In this document: positions 32,899 through 45,925 of the stretch, piece by piece
How the letters are laid out: the number at the start of each line of letters is the position of its first letter
How positions within the stretch are numbered: the first letter of the stretch is position 1
Source: Hemicentrotus pulcherrimus
Lineage: Eukaryota; Echinodermata; Echinoidea; Camarodonta; Strongylocentrotidae
Length of the DNA: 64,000 nt
Reading direction: 5' to 3'
NCBI GenBank assembly: GCA_003118195.1
Contig: BEXV01000347.1
Span: forward strand, 37,245 to 101,244
The notes under the pieces: model-generated
What the model saw: only the letters and a program-made list of their open reading frames with translations
What the model was told of the DNA's origin: nothing
Databases searched by the model: none
Program-made: the position numbers and the translations under genes

Positions 32899-33098
32899 CC
32901 CCCCCTCTCTCTCTCTCCCTCTCTCTCTCTCTCTCTTTCTTTCTCTTTCTCTCTCTATCCCCTCCTTTTCCCCTCAATATTTCCTCTCTCTCTTTCTCCC
33001 TCCCTCCCTCTTTCATTCTCAAATCATTCTCTCTGCCCCCCCCCCCCCCCCCCCCCNCCCTCGCTCGCTCTCGCTCTCTCTCCTACTCTCTCCTCCTC
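32899..33098 (+). repeat. Pyrimidine-rich (CT)n and C-run tract
   Basis: Long runs of CT/CTTT units and a run of C around the N at 33057. It produces a spurious Ser/Leu/Pro frame. Confidence 0.9.
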
Positions 33099-36000
33099 TG
33101 TTATAGGTCATGTCCAAGGCTGTCCATCCTTCCTCTGATTATTGTTCAATCCATCATTAGTCTAGATAATGAGCTTTCAGAAGATACAGGCACAATCACT
33201 GTGCTAATAAACATAACTAGGATTGAATCCTTGTCCAAAGACCTCGAGTGGACACACACATTCTAACCTATTCTTTGAGAGATAGTGTGACATCTAATTT
33301 AGGAGTAAAACCTTTTCAATCTTTTGCTGTCTTTCCTTTCTTATGGCAGCAAAGTCATGAATACTTATATTCTGGGCATTATTTAGCACTTACAACACAA
33401 AACTGACAAACTTGGAGTTAATAATGACTTACCACCACATCCCTAACTCCTAAATCATTATAATATGGTACATCTTCAGGTTAAAAATAAGGGATTTCTT
33501 TTTTTTCTATTTTAGCATTCACTTGCCAGGAAATCACAGTTAACCATCAGTTAAAAGATATATTTCATTCTTCAGCACAATTTACTTTATAAAAAAGCTA
33601 TCAAAGTTGAAGAAATAGATTTATTGCCTTCAGTATGGATTTAGTAATCATCATTTGTATGATATCACTTCTTGCATCTCCATTATGACATACAATATTA
33701 TGCAAAAGACAACAAATAATATACAAAATATTATTTAAGAACCAGCGTACGTAATAATATACAAAATATTATGTAAGAACCAGCGTACGTAATAGCAATA
33801 GATTGAGCAACGATTATAGAGCCAAGCCCTAATGAGTATTATCGGTGATGAGGGAGTCTGTGTTTGGGTACCGGTTACCAGCTGTGCTAACAACTGATTA
33901 AGGCGGTTAAAGATTTAAAGTATGCTCATTAACCAATACACTTCATATGAACCCATAGCGGAGGCGCAACTATATCATCATACAGCTACGGTAAATGAAC
34001 CCTTTTCAGCAGGGAGGAGGGGCACGTTTAAAAAAGACCCTTAAACAAGAGACTATTTAACATTTATCACATTTTGAGGCACCTTCATAAGTTTAGAATT
34101 GGTGTGATGGGCACAATATAAATAGGCAGAACTATATCATCCTCAGCTACAATAATAAACCCTAAAGCATGGAGAAAGGGGCACATTTTTTATTTTTATT
34201 TTTGTTCATAAAGGATCTTTAACAAAATAAAACAAAACACATTTTCAAGGGCCTTGCTGAGTTAAAAATAATATAACAAACCAAATTTCTAGATGAAAAT
34301 GAAACACAGATAAAATACCAGAAGAAAGAGAAGGAAGGAAGCACAACTCAACATCAAAATACACAATTTTTTAAACAGCAATTAACACATGAACAACACT
34401 ACTGCAACGCAAATTTTTGATCTTCAAAACAATTTTCTTACACAATCACATGCAGCCAACAGTTGGGATATTGCATCCTCGCAATAAATCATAAATTAGA
34501 AACTGCAAATTGTTGTGCCATGCAATCAGCAAAGCCTTCACTTATCACCCAAGCCCAGGGGTACCGAAGGGATATAGGGGCAGTTAGAACTAAATGGAGG
34601 TAATTTCCTGGGTAAGAAGAACACCTTTATAGTCTCGAGAGCGCTTAGAAAGTAGACCAAAATAACACCACGCCACCATGATGAATGGGCAGTGATGATG
34701 TATGGCCGACAGGGTACCCACCCCTGTGTGTTAACACATGGCTACTTAGAACTCAGAGTGCAACTATATTCTGAAGAATCAGAATGATCCTACTAATATC
34801 AAGGTCCATGAACATCATGATCTATACCAATATGATCACACCAAACAAATAATAACATAAAGAAACGTTATTCTGAACATTCAGAACGATCCTATCTGAA
34901 CATTGTTCCATATCATATAAACTTAAAACCTCCATGAAAGATCCTTAATTTAATATGATGGTATCTAAATATCATTCCTTACAAAACCATGTTACATAAC
35001 AATAAACCTACAGCATTTTATGATCTCCCAAGGAGGCTGAATGATCTTCACTACTTCAAATTCATAAAAGTTACAAGAGTATACTGTGGTTAAACATAAC
35101 AATTGAAAAAGTACAGTCCCATGATATCTCAAATAAGCTAAACGATCTTTTATGGTATAAAACCATAGAATTACAAATGATGCAGGTGCAATGTTAACAC
35201 ACAAAAAAAAACTCACAAATGATAACTTTTCATGTATGAACAGAGCCATACATGGTGATCATTTTACTGCGGGCATATGTGTGAGGTGGTTGACTGTCCC
35301 ATGGGTATTCACCCCTTGAATGTGAAGTTCAACATGACTGCAGCATTTTATTGCTGGCATAAAAATGTGAAATTGTAACTGTTTTTAATGCTTTCCAACG
35401 AATCACAGATGAATATGCCTGAATATCACTTCACTTTGGTCTGAGTAAAGATAATAAACGAAGAAAACGTTTTAAGATTTACAAGTGCCATTTTCTTTAT
35501 TTTTTCCCTTTCAATAGCCACCAGGACTAACTGTAATTAAAACTTATTCATTCTTTATAAACAATACAAGAGGTGAAAAGGTAAAGATCTGTCGATATAC
35601 ATGTGTACCGGTATTCTTCTTTTACTTGCAGGTGACTGGCTTTCCTGACGGATCTAGGTTTGCATGCATAAGTTGTTGCTGCAATAGGCAAGCCTTAGGC
35701 AAGCTAATGAGTCATTGATAACACCATTTAGAGTCTTGACAATGTCTTAGTCAATATCCACAGGATCTATGCAAAGCTTCACATTCATGGTAAAACCTTC
35801 TATGTTCTTCAGGAAGTACCCCCTCTACCAAACACTAAATAATCTCATTTCACTTCCAATATGAAATATCTCCCATTGCAATGATGCAATAAGTCACATT
35901 GTCGCGAACATATCCAATTGAAATTTTGTCAACTCATTTAAAAAATCAGTATTATACCCCGCTAATAATAGAATAAATCATTAAATGATCATGAATTTTA

Positions 36001-36180
36001 CTGTATAAGTACCTAGTTTTTTTGTGAAGTTTGCATCTTAATAGTTTCCAAACCTCAAATACTTATATGTACATTATATGCACACCTACTATACAAAGCT
36101 CTTTAGTAGAATACCATCTCAAGTGACATCACAAAATCTCTACTTGCTGAATATTGGCAGAAATAAAACAAATCTTTACT

Positions 36181-36189
36181 TACTCTCTT

Positions 36190-36247
<58 letters not shown>

Positions 36248-36260
36248 TCCCTCTTCTTCT
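36181..36260 (+). repeat. (TC)n microsatellite
   Basis: About 70 bp of nearly pure TC followed by a cttctaacag acceptor-like end at 36271. The open frame running through it to 36642 has no recognisable domain. Confidence 0.9.
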
Positions 36261-36835
36261 GCTTCTAACAGGTAAAGAAGAAAGTTTTTTGACAGACGTT
36301 TCAAATCCCCTTTCGCGCCCTCTTCTAATCCCCTTCAAGTGCGGAATTTCACAGATGTACAATAACATCCCATGGCAGGTAGGAGCCTTGGATCAACATG
36401 GGGTGCCCTGGACTCCCCTGACGGCACCCATGGGCATCCGATGGGGTCCAATGTCAAGTCAACTGGTAGCTGGTAGAGGGGTAAGGCTGCGGCCGGGGAG
36501 GGGGATTGGTATTTCTATGGATAGTATGACAGGTTGCCTCTTCACACATTTTAGACTTTCAGACATTTTTCGTTTTGGGGGGGTTGTATGGTTTAAATGG
36601 CACCAGGTATTTAAGGTTGGAATCCACCTGTTGGTCTTTTAAGATATGGCAGGTGCACTTTTATGTGACTTCAGTTTGAACCCAACCTCAATTATCAAAA
36701 TGATCATGTTTACATGTTCCACTGATTTGATCAACCTCCACATATTTAAAGTGAGAACTAGCATGCAACAGCAATGAAACTTCAATGTTAATACATGTAC
36801 CTCCTAGGATCCCACGTCCAAGATTACTTTTTTTT

Positions 36836-37007
36836 AAATTAAAAAAAATCTATTTTAGCGGTGTTTTTTATGTTTTGAATCTTTTTCTTCTTTTTTTTAA
36901 TCATTATTATTATTTTTTTTTAAATTAAAAAAAATCTATTTTAGCGGTGTTTTTTATGTTTTGAATCTTTTTCTTCTTTTTTTTAATCATTATTATTATT
37001 TTTTTTT
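36836..37007. repeat. Tandem repeat, two perfect 86-bp units
   Basis: Units start at 36836 and 36922 with aaattaaaaaaaatctattt, contain agcggtgttttttatg and end in (att) and T runs. A third unit begins at 37008 but breaks off after a few bases. Confidence 0.9.
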
Positions 37008-37106
37008 AAATTAAAAATAAGAGGCGGCCCCAAAAAAGGAAGCGGGCGGGGATGCTAAACATGTATATTTTTTTACATGGCCTTAACTCTGTCTGAAGTA
37101 TGGAAG

Positions 37107-37500
37107 TTAAAGATAAACTTTAGTACTGGTAATGTGATTGCATTGTGAAAGAAAAGGTTTGGAAAGGATCAGAATGGTTGATCATGTAGCATGTAAGTAT
37201 TGGTGTGCACTGCAAGGTTCTGGAGTCATCAAAATCATAATAAATTTGACCGAGTCTTGGTAAAGTGACAAGCACTGTACACAGAAAGCTATATATGGGA
37301 CAACACACATGGTGTCGGGGTTGGTACTATCTTGATTTCCTTGTCTTTCTATGCTCATTACTCAGCCAGTATACATTTTCTTCCAAAAATGTTCGGCACA
37401 TGTCATTTATTTGTAATCTTGAACATTCAGTGTAAATTTCGTATGATTCTGTGAGAATTGATTTTCTTTTTTTTTATAACCAGAACGAGTTTATCTTTAA
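37107..37500 (+). mobile_element. MITE family T4 (TTAA target), full copy
   Basis: Terminal repeats TTAAAGATAAACT and AGTTTATCTTTAA. The body contains gattgcattgtgaaagaaa, gcaaggttctgga and acaagcactgtacacagaaa, which recur in the other T4 copies. No ORF. Confidence 0.85.
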
Positions 37501-37677
37501 CACACTCCTGGCTCTCAATCAAGAAAGCATTACAAACAGACATACCTGAAGAAAGCTAACACAAGAAGGTTACTATACTATATAGGGCATAAATATTAAA
37601 AATTGAATAACAAGTAAAATCAACAACAACAGCTATACATATGGATAATACCAAAATGTGTTACAGGTTCAGGTTGA

Positions 37678-37896
37678 AAGCCTTGGGTAACTCGTAGTTT
37701 ATTGAAAACAATACATCATAAACATAAGCTTTATGGTAGTTATGTCAAGAGACCAACAGCTGAGAATAAAAAGAAATATATCGATTATAAGAATGTCTTG
37801 GTTAATACCCTTCGTATAGCCAAGCAAAATTATTACAATGATTTGTTCCACAGTGTTAAAGGTGATATTAGGAAAACTTGGTCTCATATCAATGAC
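37678..37896 (+). pseudogene. LINE ORF2 fragment, linker between endonuclease and reverse transcriptase
   Basis: An open frame from KPWVTRSLLKTIHHKHKLYG runs through KKYIDYKN and AKQNYYNDLF to KTWSHIND. KPW.T..L...I..K..LY followed by a Lys/Tyr-rich helix and KTW..IN is the conserved segment before the RT domain in CR1/Jockey-type elements. A TGA lies just upstream and an N gap (37897-37957) cuts it off downstream, so its length is unknown. Confidence 0.8.
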
Positions 37897-37957
37897 NNNN
37901 NNNNNNNNNNNNNNNNNNNNNNNNNNNNNNNNNNNNNNNNNNNNNNNNNNNNNNNNN
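37897..37957. other. Assembly gap (61 N)
   Basis: A run of N inside or at the end of a LINE fragment, followed by gggtggtggtg. Confidence 0.99.
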
Positions 37958-38059
37958 GGGTGGTGGTGTTGAGTTTGGATTAAAAAGTGATCAACTGAAA
38001 ATTTAACTGATGATGCTATTTGTTTATTTCTTATTGAATTACAGTATTGTGACAACATG

Positions 38060-40797
38060 ATTTGCTGATCTCATTAGTAGAATGTTTTTATGGTTTGTTT
38101 TTATCTGTTTGGAGAGTATTATTATTCCTTCTTGAAAGTAAAATCCCATTTTCAGGAGATTACGATCAAGCACATCAATTATGGAGCTTCCCCAGCTGAT
38201 CTTGTTGCATACATGTATGAGGCAGTGAACTGATTGCGTAGGGGCAGGGAGGGGAAGGGGGGGGGTGAGGTTAGAGTAAGGTAATTAAAACAATGCCAGT
38301 TATGATCCAGATACATGCACTGGTCAACCTCTGACCCACTTGTTCATCCAAACAGGGTACAATGTGAGTTGAACCTAGCCACCTACAAGCTGTGTTGATG
38401 GAGTCACCATGCTAAGGTGTTTGACAAGCACCAACTCACAAAGAAATAAAGGACAGAAAACAAAATGAACGACCAAGTGGGCAAAAGGTTGTCAAATACG
38501 ATTTCAATTATGATGATTTGTTACAGAATGGCTGCATGAAAACAGATGTTGGGGTAATGGCTTGTACAACAAATTGGTCAGTGCCTCTGTCGAGTAAACA
38601 AATTCTTTGTCATATTTCAGGTATATGAAGATCACTGTTTTTTGTTTACCACATAAATTTTGTTTACCAAAAAAAATACTTCATAGAGGATCCGAAAGAT
38701 TGAGACAGACAAGGGTTCCCACTTTCTTACTTTTGGTTCTATGAGATTAATGGAAGTGTACCCATTTTGCAGTGAACATCAAATTCTGTAGAAATTTGCA
38801 GGAATTAATTATAAATATTAAACAATTTTTTTTCTCTCAGAGACAATGATACTTAATTTCCTCAAATACACATCATTCCCAACTAAATTTACATCATAGT
38901 CCTATACCAGATTTGTAGAATTTATTTAACTTGTTATCTATCTTTACCTTACACACAACATTTCCTTTCTGACTGTATCATTTATTCCGGCTTTAAAATA
39001 AAACTCCTTCTCCTCATCATCTTCTGAAGTCTCATCTCCCTCTTTATTTTGTACTCTACCAGCTGTTTTACTTCTCCCATTTTCCTTTAATAATAGTTAT
39101 ATTTAATATTTTACAAATATTTTTTTTTGTTTATCTGTATCCATCTTCAAACATATCATTTTCATCCTCCATCATTATTTAACACATGTTTCATCTCCAT
39201 AGCAACCACACACTGAGGATGAAATCCACATTAACCAGTTCACAAAAATCAACTGAATGTTTTTCATCTTATCTCTTATCTTTCCCTTCTTTCCAATCTT
39301 CTCCATCCTCCAAAATCTCTTCATCAATCATCACCTCTCATGAATCTCCATAGCAACCAAGATGAAATCCAAGTTGAACCCCCTATCCTCCAAACCCCAC
39401 AGAAGCTAGGTATCATGTGTGTGTTGAAATCATGCTGGTATGTACCCCCTTATCATCTTCTACTTCTCCCTTCTATCATAACTCTTATAAATCATCTCAA
39501 TTGGTCTGAGGTGGAGGTGAAAGAGAACACCATACCCACATTAATTCATGCTTTCCTTGCTCTCAAAATGACACTTTGTTTTTCTCTGTTCCAAAATGAT
39601 TCATGTACCCAATGAAAAGGACATTCACTGGGATCATTTATGAAAGCCCCCCCCCCCCCTAACATTCCTACATATCTCAAAGTTTTAAATCTTGAATGTC
39701 TTGATATATGGTTAATACTAATTGATGTTGGAACTTTATGTAATATCTCCATGAATAATTGTAATTTGAGAATCAAAAACAAAAACAAGAAAAGGGACTC
39801 CCTGATTTTACGATTTTTCTTTCAACTGCATCAAATAACTCTATGAGAAGATGTTATTTGAGAATTGAAAACAAATAAAAAGCGCCTGGTCTCCCTTTGT
39901 TCACATATTTCAACTTAATGACAAAGTTAATATGATTAGTTGTAATTTGAGAAATAAAATCAAATTTAAAATGATATTAGAGAAGAAAGTGATAAGTGTA
40001 ATCATGAATACCCTCAATTTTTGAATTGCTACTGAGCAAATCCAGTCCCCTTTTATTAATTTTCTCTCTACTTTTTGTCTTGCAAAATGTAATAAAAATC
40101 AAGAAGAAAACTATCATTTACAGTAAAATAAGTTTTTGATATTGTTTTAGCTTACCAGATAAACCCCACTTCTAAGACACTCATGCTGTGAAAGAAGTAG
40201 AGTCCAAATAACTAAAATGTGTACAATTTATTACATATTTCATATAAATACAGTGCCACAGGTAAAAACTAAAGACCATGTTAGAAATTACACACTTTTT
40301 GGTAAAAATAGTACTGATTAAATTGGTTATCATTCTTCGAGCCCATTACACTTTTGGACTGATTTTTCAATCATTTTTCAAAGTTGAAAGATACCTTTAA
40401 AACTGTTGACATTTGAAGATAAAATACAGCATAGAGGTGCAGGTTGGTATCATGGAATGTATTATCTCTCAAGCAAAGATTGGGCAGGTGCTTTCATGAT
40501 GTCTAGTCAGACTGGTATCCAATATTTCAGAGGAGGGTGACGTCTCTGCCCCCAACCTTACCCCTCCATTCAGACTTGTTACAAGTTAAATACATGTTGT
40601 TTTTTTTAAATTTCCTATGTAAACACCATATAGTAAAACAGAGTACTAACACCTTGTGATAGAAAAGTTCAGGCATTCTTTCAAAAAAGAAGAATCTGTG
40701 TTAACTCGTCATGGGAATGTTGTCTAGTGAGAATTATTCTGGGTTTGAGTGTAGCGATAAATGCATCTACAATGTCCCTAAGCACTTCAGAGATATA
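38060..40797. other. No gene recognised
   Basis: AT-rich sequence with phrases such as ctccatagcaacca repeated near 39197 and 39348, suggesting a small local duplication (roughly 39160-39250 against 39290-39370). No coding support. Confidence 0.5.
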
Positions 40798-41171
40798 TTA
40801 AAGGTAAAGACCAGTTATGGTCATGCGATTGCATTGTGAAAGAAACGTGGCGGAATCGATCAGAAAAGGTTGATCATCTAGCATCTAGCATTTGCAAGGT
40901 TCTGGAATCATCAAAATGATAAGAAATTTGGCCCATTTTTCGTAAAGTTACAAGCACTATACACAGAAAGATGTACATGGGACTACCCTATATCTCTCAC
41001 AGACCATGAGAGAAACAAATTAACCAAATATATGAATTAGAAGGCGGTTTCCAGGCAAATTTTTTATCATCATGTATTAGTCAAAACATATTCTTTCACA
41101 TGATTGGTAATGAGAGCTTCCATTTCATTTTTTGAAATTGGGGCGTTTCTAATACTGGTCTTTACCTTTAA
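40798..41171 (+). mobile_element. MITE family T4 (TTAA target), diverged copy
   Basis: Terminal repeats TTAAAGGTAAAGACCAG and CTGGTCTTTACCTTTAA. The left 180 bp match family T4 closely; the right half is different sequence, so it is a subfamily or chimera. Confidence 0.82.
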
Positions 41172-41689
41172 CCGGTCATCAGATATACACATGTTCTTCT
41201 AGTGTGAAAGGATGCTGTAGACCACTGCATAAGTACAGTAGTGGGCTGTATGATTTAAGGATATCCCACATAACATATTTTATATCATGAAGGCCATAAA
41301 TTGTGAACTTGTGCCTCTGTTCAAGGGTCACATTCTCAAGGTAACAATGAACTTCTATATCAGTTTGGGAAGCGTTACTACAACAGACTGATGACATTGG
41401 TTAGGAAATGGTAGAAAAGGTCATCCTATACAGATTTGATGTAACTCATGAAATGTCTTGTATCAAAGATCTTGTTTTATATAGCTTAATTTGGTAATTT
41501 CTTGTTATGTGAATTTCTTGTTATGTGAAATTATGAGGAAGGAAATAAAATATCATTTAAAACAAAAAATACACATTACACAATTCATTATATACAGTCA
41601 AACCTACTTCAGTTTCAACCTGTATAGAAATACCACCTGACTTTAAAGACCACATCCCTTGAATAGAAGTTTACTTTGACACTTGTTTT

Positions 41690-42185
41690 AAAGGAACCTA
41701 CATTTAAAGACCATCAGCGTGTCCACACACAAAACAATTTATCCCGAAACTCTATAAAGAATCATCGTATAAATTTCAGAGTGTCCACACACAAGAAACG
41801 TCGTCTAACTAATCATCATTTAAATTCCAGATGTCCACCAACAAAAGAAAGTAATCCTGAAACTCTACAGCGAAATGTCCTGCGGGCATGAAATAGAAGC
41901 GGAGATGACAGGTCAGGTCTCCTTTCGCGCGAGGTCACGTTAAGCCCCGCCCAGTTAGTTACACTAGTTAGACTAGTTCCGTCCACACACAACATTTTCG
42001 TGATTCTTTATCAAGTTTCAGTTCGAAACGATGCCCAAACATGCGTTTCGTTAGACTAGTTTCGTTATACGACGTATCATTAGTCAGCGTCCACACCTAC
42101 ATATTACATCGTAAAACTATTGAGAAACGGTATCGCTATCGCGAAACGGTATAGCTAATCACGAAAAATGTTGTGTGTGGGCAGG
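41690..42185. mobile_element. Nested block of MITE-like repeats with gtccacacacaa ends
   Basis: The phrase gtccacacacaa or a variant occurs near 41711, 41783, 41832, 41981 and 42090, and inverted at 42168-42180. The last pair forms 26-bp arms (41980-42005 and 42157-42182; cgtccacacacaacatttt against its complement). The block is richer in CpG than its flanks. Probably one intact MITE and several fragments. Confidence 0.65.
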
Positions 42186-43481
42186 GGGGCATGTGCCTAT
42201 ATTGATTGCTTTTCTTGCCTCCCTAGGGTGGTCTTTATAATTAGCAGGATTCATTTTATACTAATAACCAATTACAAGTACTTTATTTTTAATTTATCAC
42301 AGCAAGTGGGAAACAATCTTGTTCATATGAAGTCAATTAAGTTATACTAATTGACAGAGGGAATATTTCTGTCAAAATACGTCACTTACCCAATTGCAAA
42401 TGATACTTAGAACTGACTTTGCATCATTACCTATTACAATCAATCATACCTTTAATATTTCCATCTCACTTATCATGGAAACCTCATCACTACAACTAAG
42501 TCACACCCAACCCACTTCCTGGACGTTTCCTCCACCCTCTTTCTCTTCTAACAAATTGATTCTGCACCGAGTCCTCATTATGTCAAACAAAATCAGAGCT
42601 AAAAGTCTCCAAAGTATTTAGAGGAAAGTAGACGGCTTGCTCTTTTTGTGGTTTTATTTTAGCGTTCCACATCGAGACAGAGTTCCTAGCTACCATTGAT
42701 CAGATCCATATTGGGGACTGAGCTTCCAGACCGGATGGGAGTCTAACCGTTGGATTAATTTGATATTAAGATATTAGTTTAAACAATGAGGTAGAGTTCA
42801 AGTGAAGAAACCACAAATTATATCTTAATAAGAATTACAGAAATAGGTCATTGATTGTGAGTTCAACAGGTTTACTATGAATTTTAGACTACAATTTTTA
42901 TGATAATAATAATCATATGGCAGATTCGCTTTTTCAAGTATTTTTGTTAAGTTCTTCCTTATTTTTCTTCTAATCATATTTACTCTCTATCTCTTTCTGC
43001 TCCCCCCCCTCCCCCACTCTCCACTAATTTCCCACTTCTACACTATTGCCTCCCTTTTTATCATCATTTTATTTTACCCATTAATCATAAGATTTCATCG
43101 CCATGACAATTAGAATCTCTGTAGCTGACCAGGCTGCTCTTCCTCTGGTCATATGTTGCACTTCCTGTCTCGTTTAACAAGATGATGATAGATTCCACCT
43201 CTCGATGGGCGTCAAAGGGAATGAATAGGCATTTTCACACCCTCCCCAAATCTTGAAACTTACCTCTAAGTTCTCACCAGAGAGGGGACATCAAACGATA
43301 TGAATTCACATTACAGATGCAGAACTCTTTATTTATTGCATAAATTATTTTGTTTAAACTTTGATTGAAATGCAACATCATGTCTAGACAGAGAGTTGGA
43401 TTTGAATCCCCAACTTCTATTCCTTGAATGCCAGCATGACATCTCTGATGAGCTCTAGGGTGTGTTGAATTCATCACTCTT
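42186..43481. other. No gene recognised
   Basis: AT-rich DNA with short pyrimidine stretches (around 42995-43020). No repeat borders or coding signal seen. Confidence 0.5.
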
Positions 43482-43825
43482 AAAGGGATCCGGTAACTTT
43501 GTCTCAGATTCAGAAACAAAATCCTGGATTTAGCTCATGCTGCAATCATAATTAAAAACCTTTAGGTCAGTCAGAAACCCCATGACTTTTACAAGCCGAT
43601 CGCCTGTCTGATTATATAGATATTTATGATAACCTAACTGTTTTAAAATCACTACAGTCTATTGGGGAAAATGAGTTTGGTAAAAACCAGTCACTCAAAG
43701 ATTTTTACTTTTTGAGGCACTTCATGATAATTTTGAGGCGCAATTTTTTTGGGGGCTTCAATATTACACTGATAACACATACAGCCATGCATCTCAGATT
43801 TAACATTGTTAAACAATGCCTTTAA
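43482..43825 (+). mobile_element. MITE family T2 (TTAA target), copy 2
   Basis: Same orientation as copy 1. Shared blocks include ctttgtctcagattc, gccgatcgcctgtctgatta, ccagtcactcaaagattttt-like and ctcagatttaacattgttaa. Flanked by TTAA on both sides. Confidence 0.85.
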
Positions 43826-44144
43826 AGCATAATGTAAAATATGTTCATTTACAGTACTACACACAATCAACTATCTGACAAATTCATATGCATTCTCCTT
43901 ATTGATGAAGATGACAATAGTCATCAACACATCTTTTATGAACATGCTATCAGCCCCATCAATCATGGAAGGATGTTTAGAACCCAGGATGCATCTTGCT
44001 TTATGTTTTATTTGGTTAACTGTTGTAAATTTGATACATATGCAATATCATGGCTAGACAGCTATGTAGACTTGATGAAACAATGACAACTGATGTTCCC
44101 CTTATACATCATCAGTAAAACAAATGGTACATACTTCTCTCTCC

Positions 44145-44320
44145 CTCTGCTCCCCCCCCCCCCCCCCCCCCTTCCCCCCCCCCCCCCCCCCCCCCCCCCC
44201 TACTCATTCGCCCACTCTCCCTCTTCCCCCTTCTTCACTTCCCCCTTTATCTCTCTCTCCCTTCCTCCGTCTCTCCCCCTTCCCTCCTTCCATCTCTCCA
44301 TCTCTCCCTCTCTTTCTGAT
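44145..44320 (+). repeat. Poly-C run and pyrimidine tract
   Basis: About 49 bases of nearly pure C (44152-44200) followed by TC/CCT repeats. The complementary strand would be able to form G-quadruplexes. Frames through it are low-complexity artefacts. Confidence 0.9.
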
Positions 44321-44938
44321 TGACAGTTATACTATCACGGTACAAGACAAGTGAAACAAACCTTATTTGCATAAAGTTGAATTTGTACTCATTTCTAATT
44401 CATACCATATCATTCTTTCATCCATCAACTATGATTTCAATTCAACAAAACACAACATCAATTTATTGAATATAAAATATAAACAATTACAAGAACAGGT
44501 GCAAAGAAGAAAAATACAGAAGTGGGCGTATGCATGTATGAGGGGTGGGGCAGGGGAGGGGTGGTTCCAGAAAGCATATGCCTAAGATAATAATTTAATG
44601 AAGATATCATCTTCCAAAAAACTGGGCTCCTGAAGAGGAAAGAGCTCTATAATCTAAAGAGATGCACATCAAATTAAAATGTCAGACAACATTTGCAGGA
44701 AACTGGAGTGAAAAGGGAGTAGATCATGGAGTGTGAAGGAATGTCCTACCAATCTTCTTTATCTTCTAACCCATCCTTTGGGCTTGTGACTATCTTTGTC
44801 TAGGACTTGGTTTGAGAGATTACTGGTGTGTATTTTAATCATCATCAATTCATTTTTTTTTTCTTAAAATCTTTTGGGTGTAGGTAGGACACCAAGATGT
44901 CTAGCTCCTGAAAGACGCATTCATACTGCATATTGTAT

Positions 44939-45012
44939 GTTTAGAACCAGAAGGGCGTTAACTCTGTGTTAAATGTATGACTTACAGGTAATGTTCTTCT
45001 GGCTCCAAACAG
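44939..45012. repeat. Hairpin repeat, family H
   Basis: Left arm gtttagaaccagaagggcgt and right arm read inverted gtttggagccagaagaacat, separated by about 20 nt. Other copies or half-copies lie at 7544-7614, 25861-25925, 32245-32296, 46152-46503 (interrupted) and 52600-52676. Confidence 0.7.
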
Positions 45013-45925
45013 TTGACATTATAAACTCTTCAAAGTTTTCACAAAGGCAGAAGATGAAAGGAAAAGAATCTCTAAATTAAAATTTGAATGTGTTTTGCAC
45101 ATTCTTAAAGATATATAGCCTTGTTTTAGATACAAGATATAAGGTATAGAGGGATATGTGACACGAGATTCACAGATATATTTGAAGATCAACATCTCCT
45201 TGTATCATTGTGATCAAATAACCAAGCTTTGACAACGCATCATTAATAAGACATGCAACTGTTAATGGTTAAAACATATCTGAGAAGATTTTTATGATGA
45301 AATTAATATTATAAAATTCTCTGATTGTGGTGCGAATCTTGTGTCTCTGAGAAGGGCATTCATATGAACAATGGGTGTAAACTTGAAATGAAACGTTGAA
45401 ATCAGGTTTCAAAAAGGATTTGCAAGTATGAATGTGCCTTCTGTTTCTTGATCCATGTTGGTACTTGGTAGTATTAATTTGATCTGGGTATGGGCCTCAT
45501 GTGATCGGGGCTAACACTCAAACAAGCCTATAATTTCATCCTAAAATCTTTTTGAACTTTGTTTGGATCATGATATAAACCGAACACGGTATGAATTTCA
45601 AGGAAAGAACTTGGGATCTTGATAAAACAAGAAATCTATTAAATGAGGGATATCAAAAATAGAGCTAAAATTCACAACGATGTTGCAGAAAATATGCTAA
45701 GAAGAACAGAAAATAAATAGAGGGTGAGGGAGAAACTGGAAGAAAGAGAGGACAGTGAGAAATTCCTTCACATTCTTCCATGGAAGTCTTCAGAGAAGGA
45801 TGTCTCTTCTGTTTATTATTGTTCCCATGACATACATTCAAGTCAGGGTGTGGTTGAACATATAGATCATTCCAACTTTGTTTCCGGGAAACATATGGTG
45901 CAGAGTATCTTTAGACACCTGTATA

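Larger units (their letters stand above)
30878..36177. other. No gene recognised; hairpin repeat, microsatellites
   Basis: Contains a hairpin repeat at 32245-32296, a pyrimidine tract at 32899-33098 with an N at 33057, and a tandem 42-bp duplication at 33717-33792 whose units share caaaatattat, aagaaccagcgtacgtaat. Small open frames show no recognisable motif. Confidence 0.5.

Noticed and set aside
36273..36642. Plus-strand open frame after a strong acceptor-like TC tract, with Gly/Pro/Trp-rich translation
   Set aside because: Acceptor strength comes from a microsatellite, the translation matches no domain I know, and the minus strand yields only GVQGTP before a stop, so neither strand supports an exon.
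44093..44354. Proline-rich frames
   Set aside because: Direct translation of poly-C and CT repeats.
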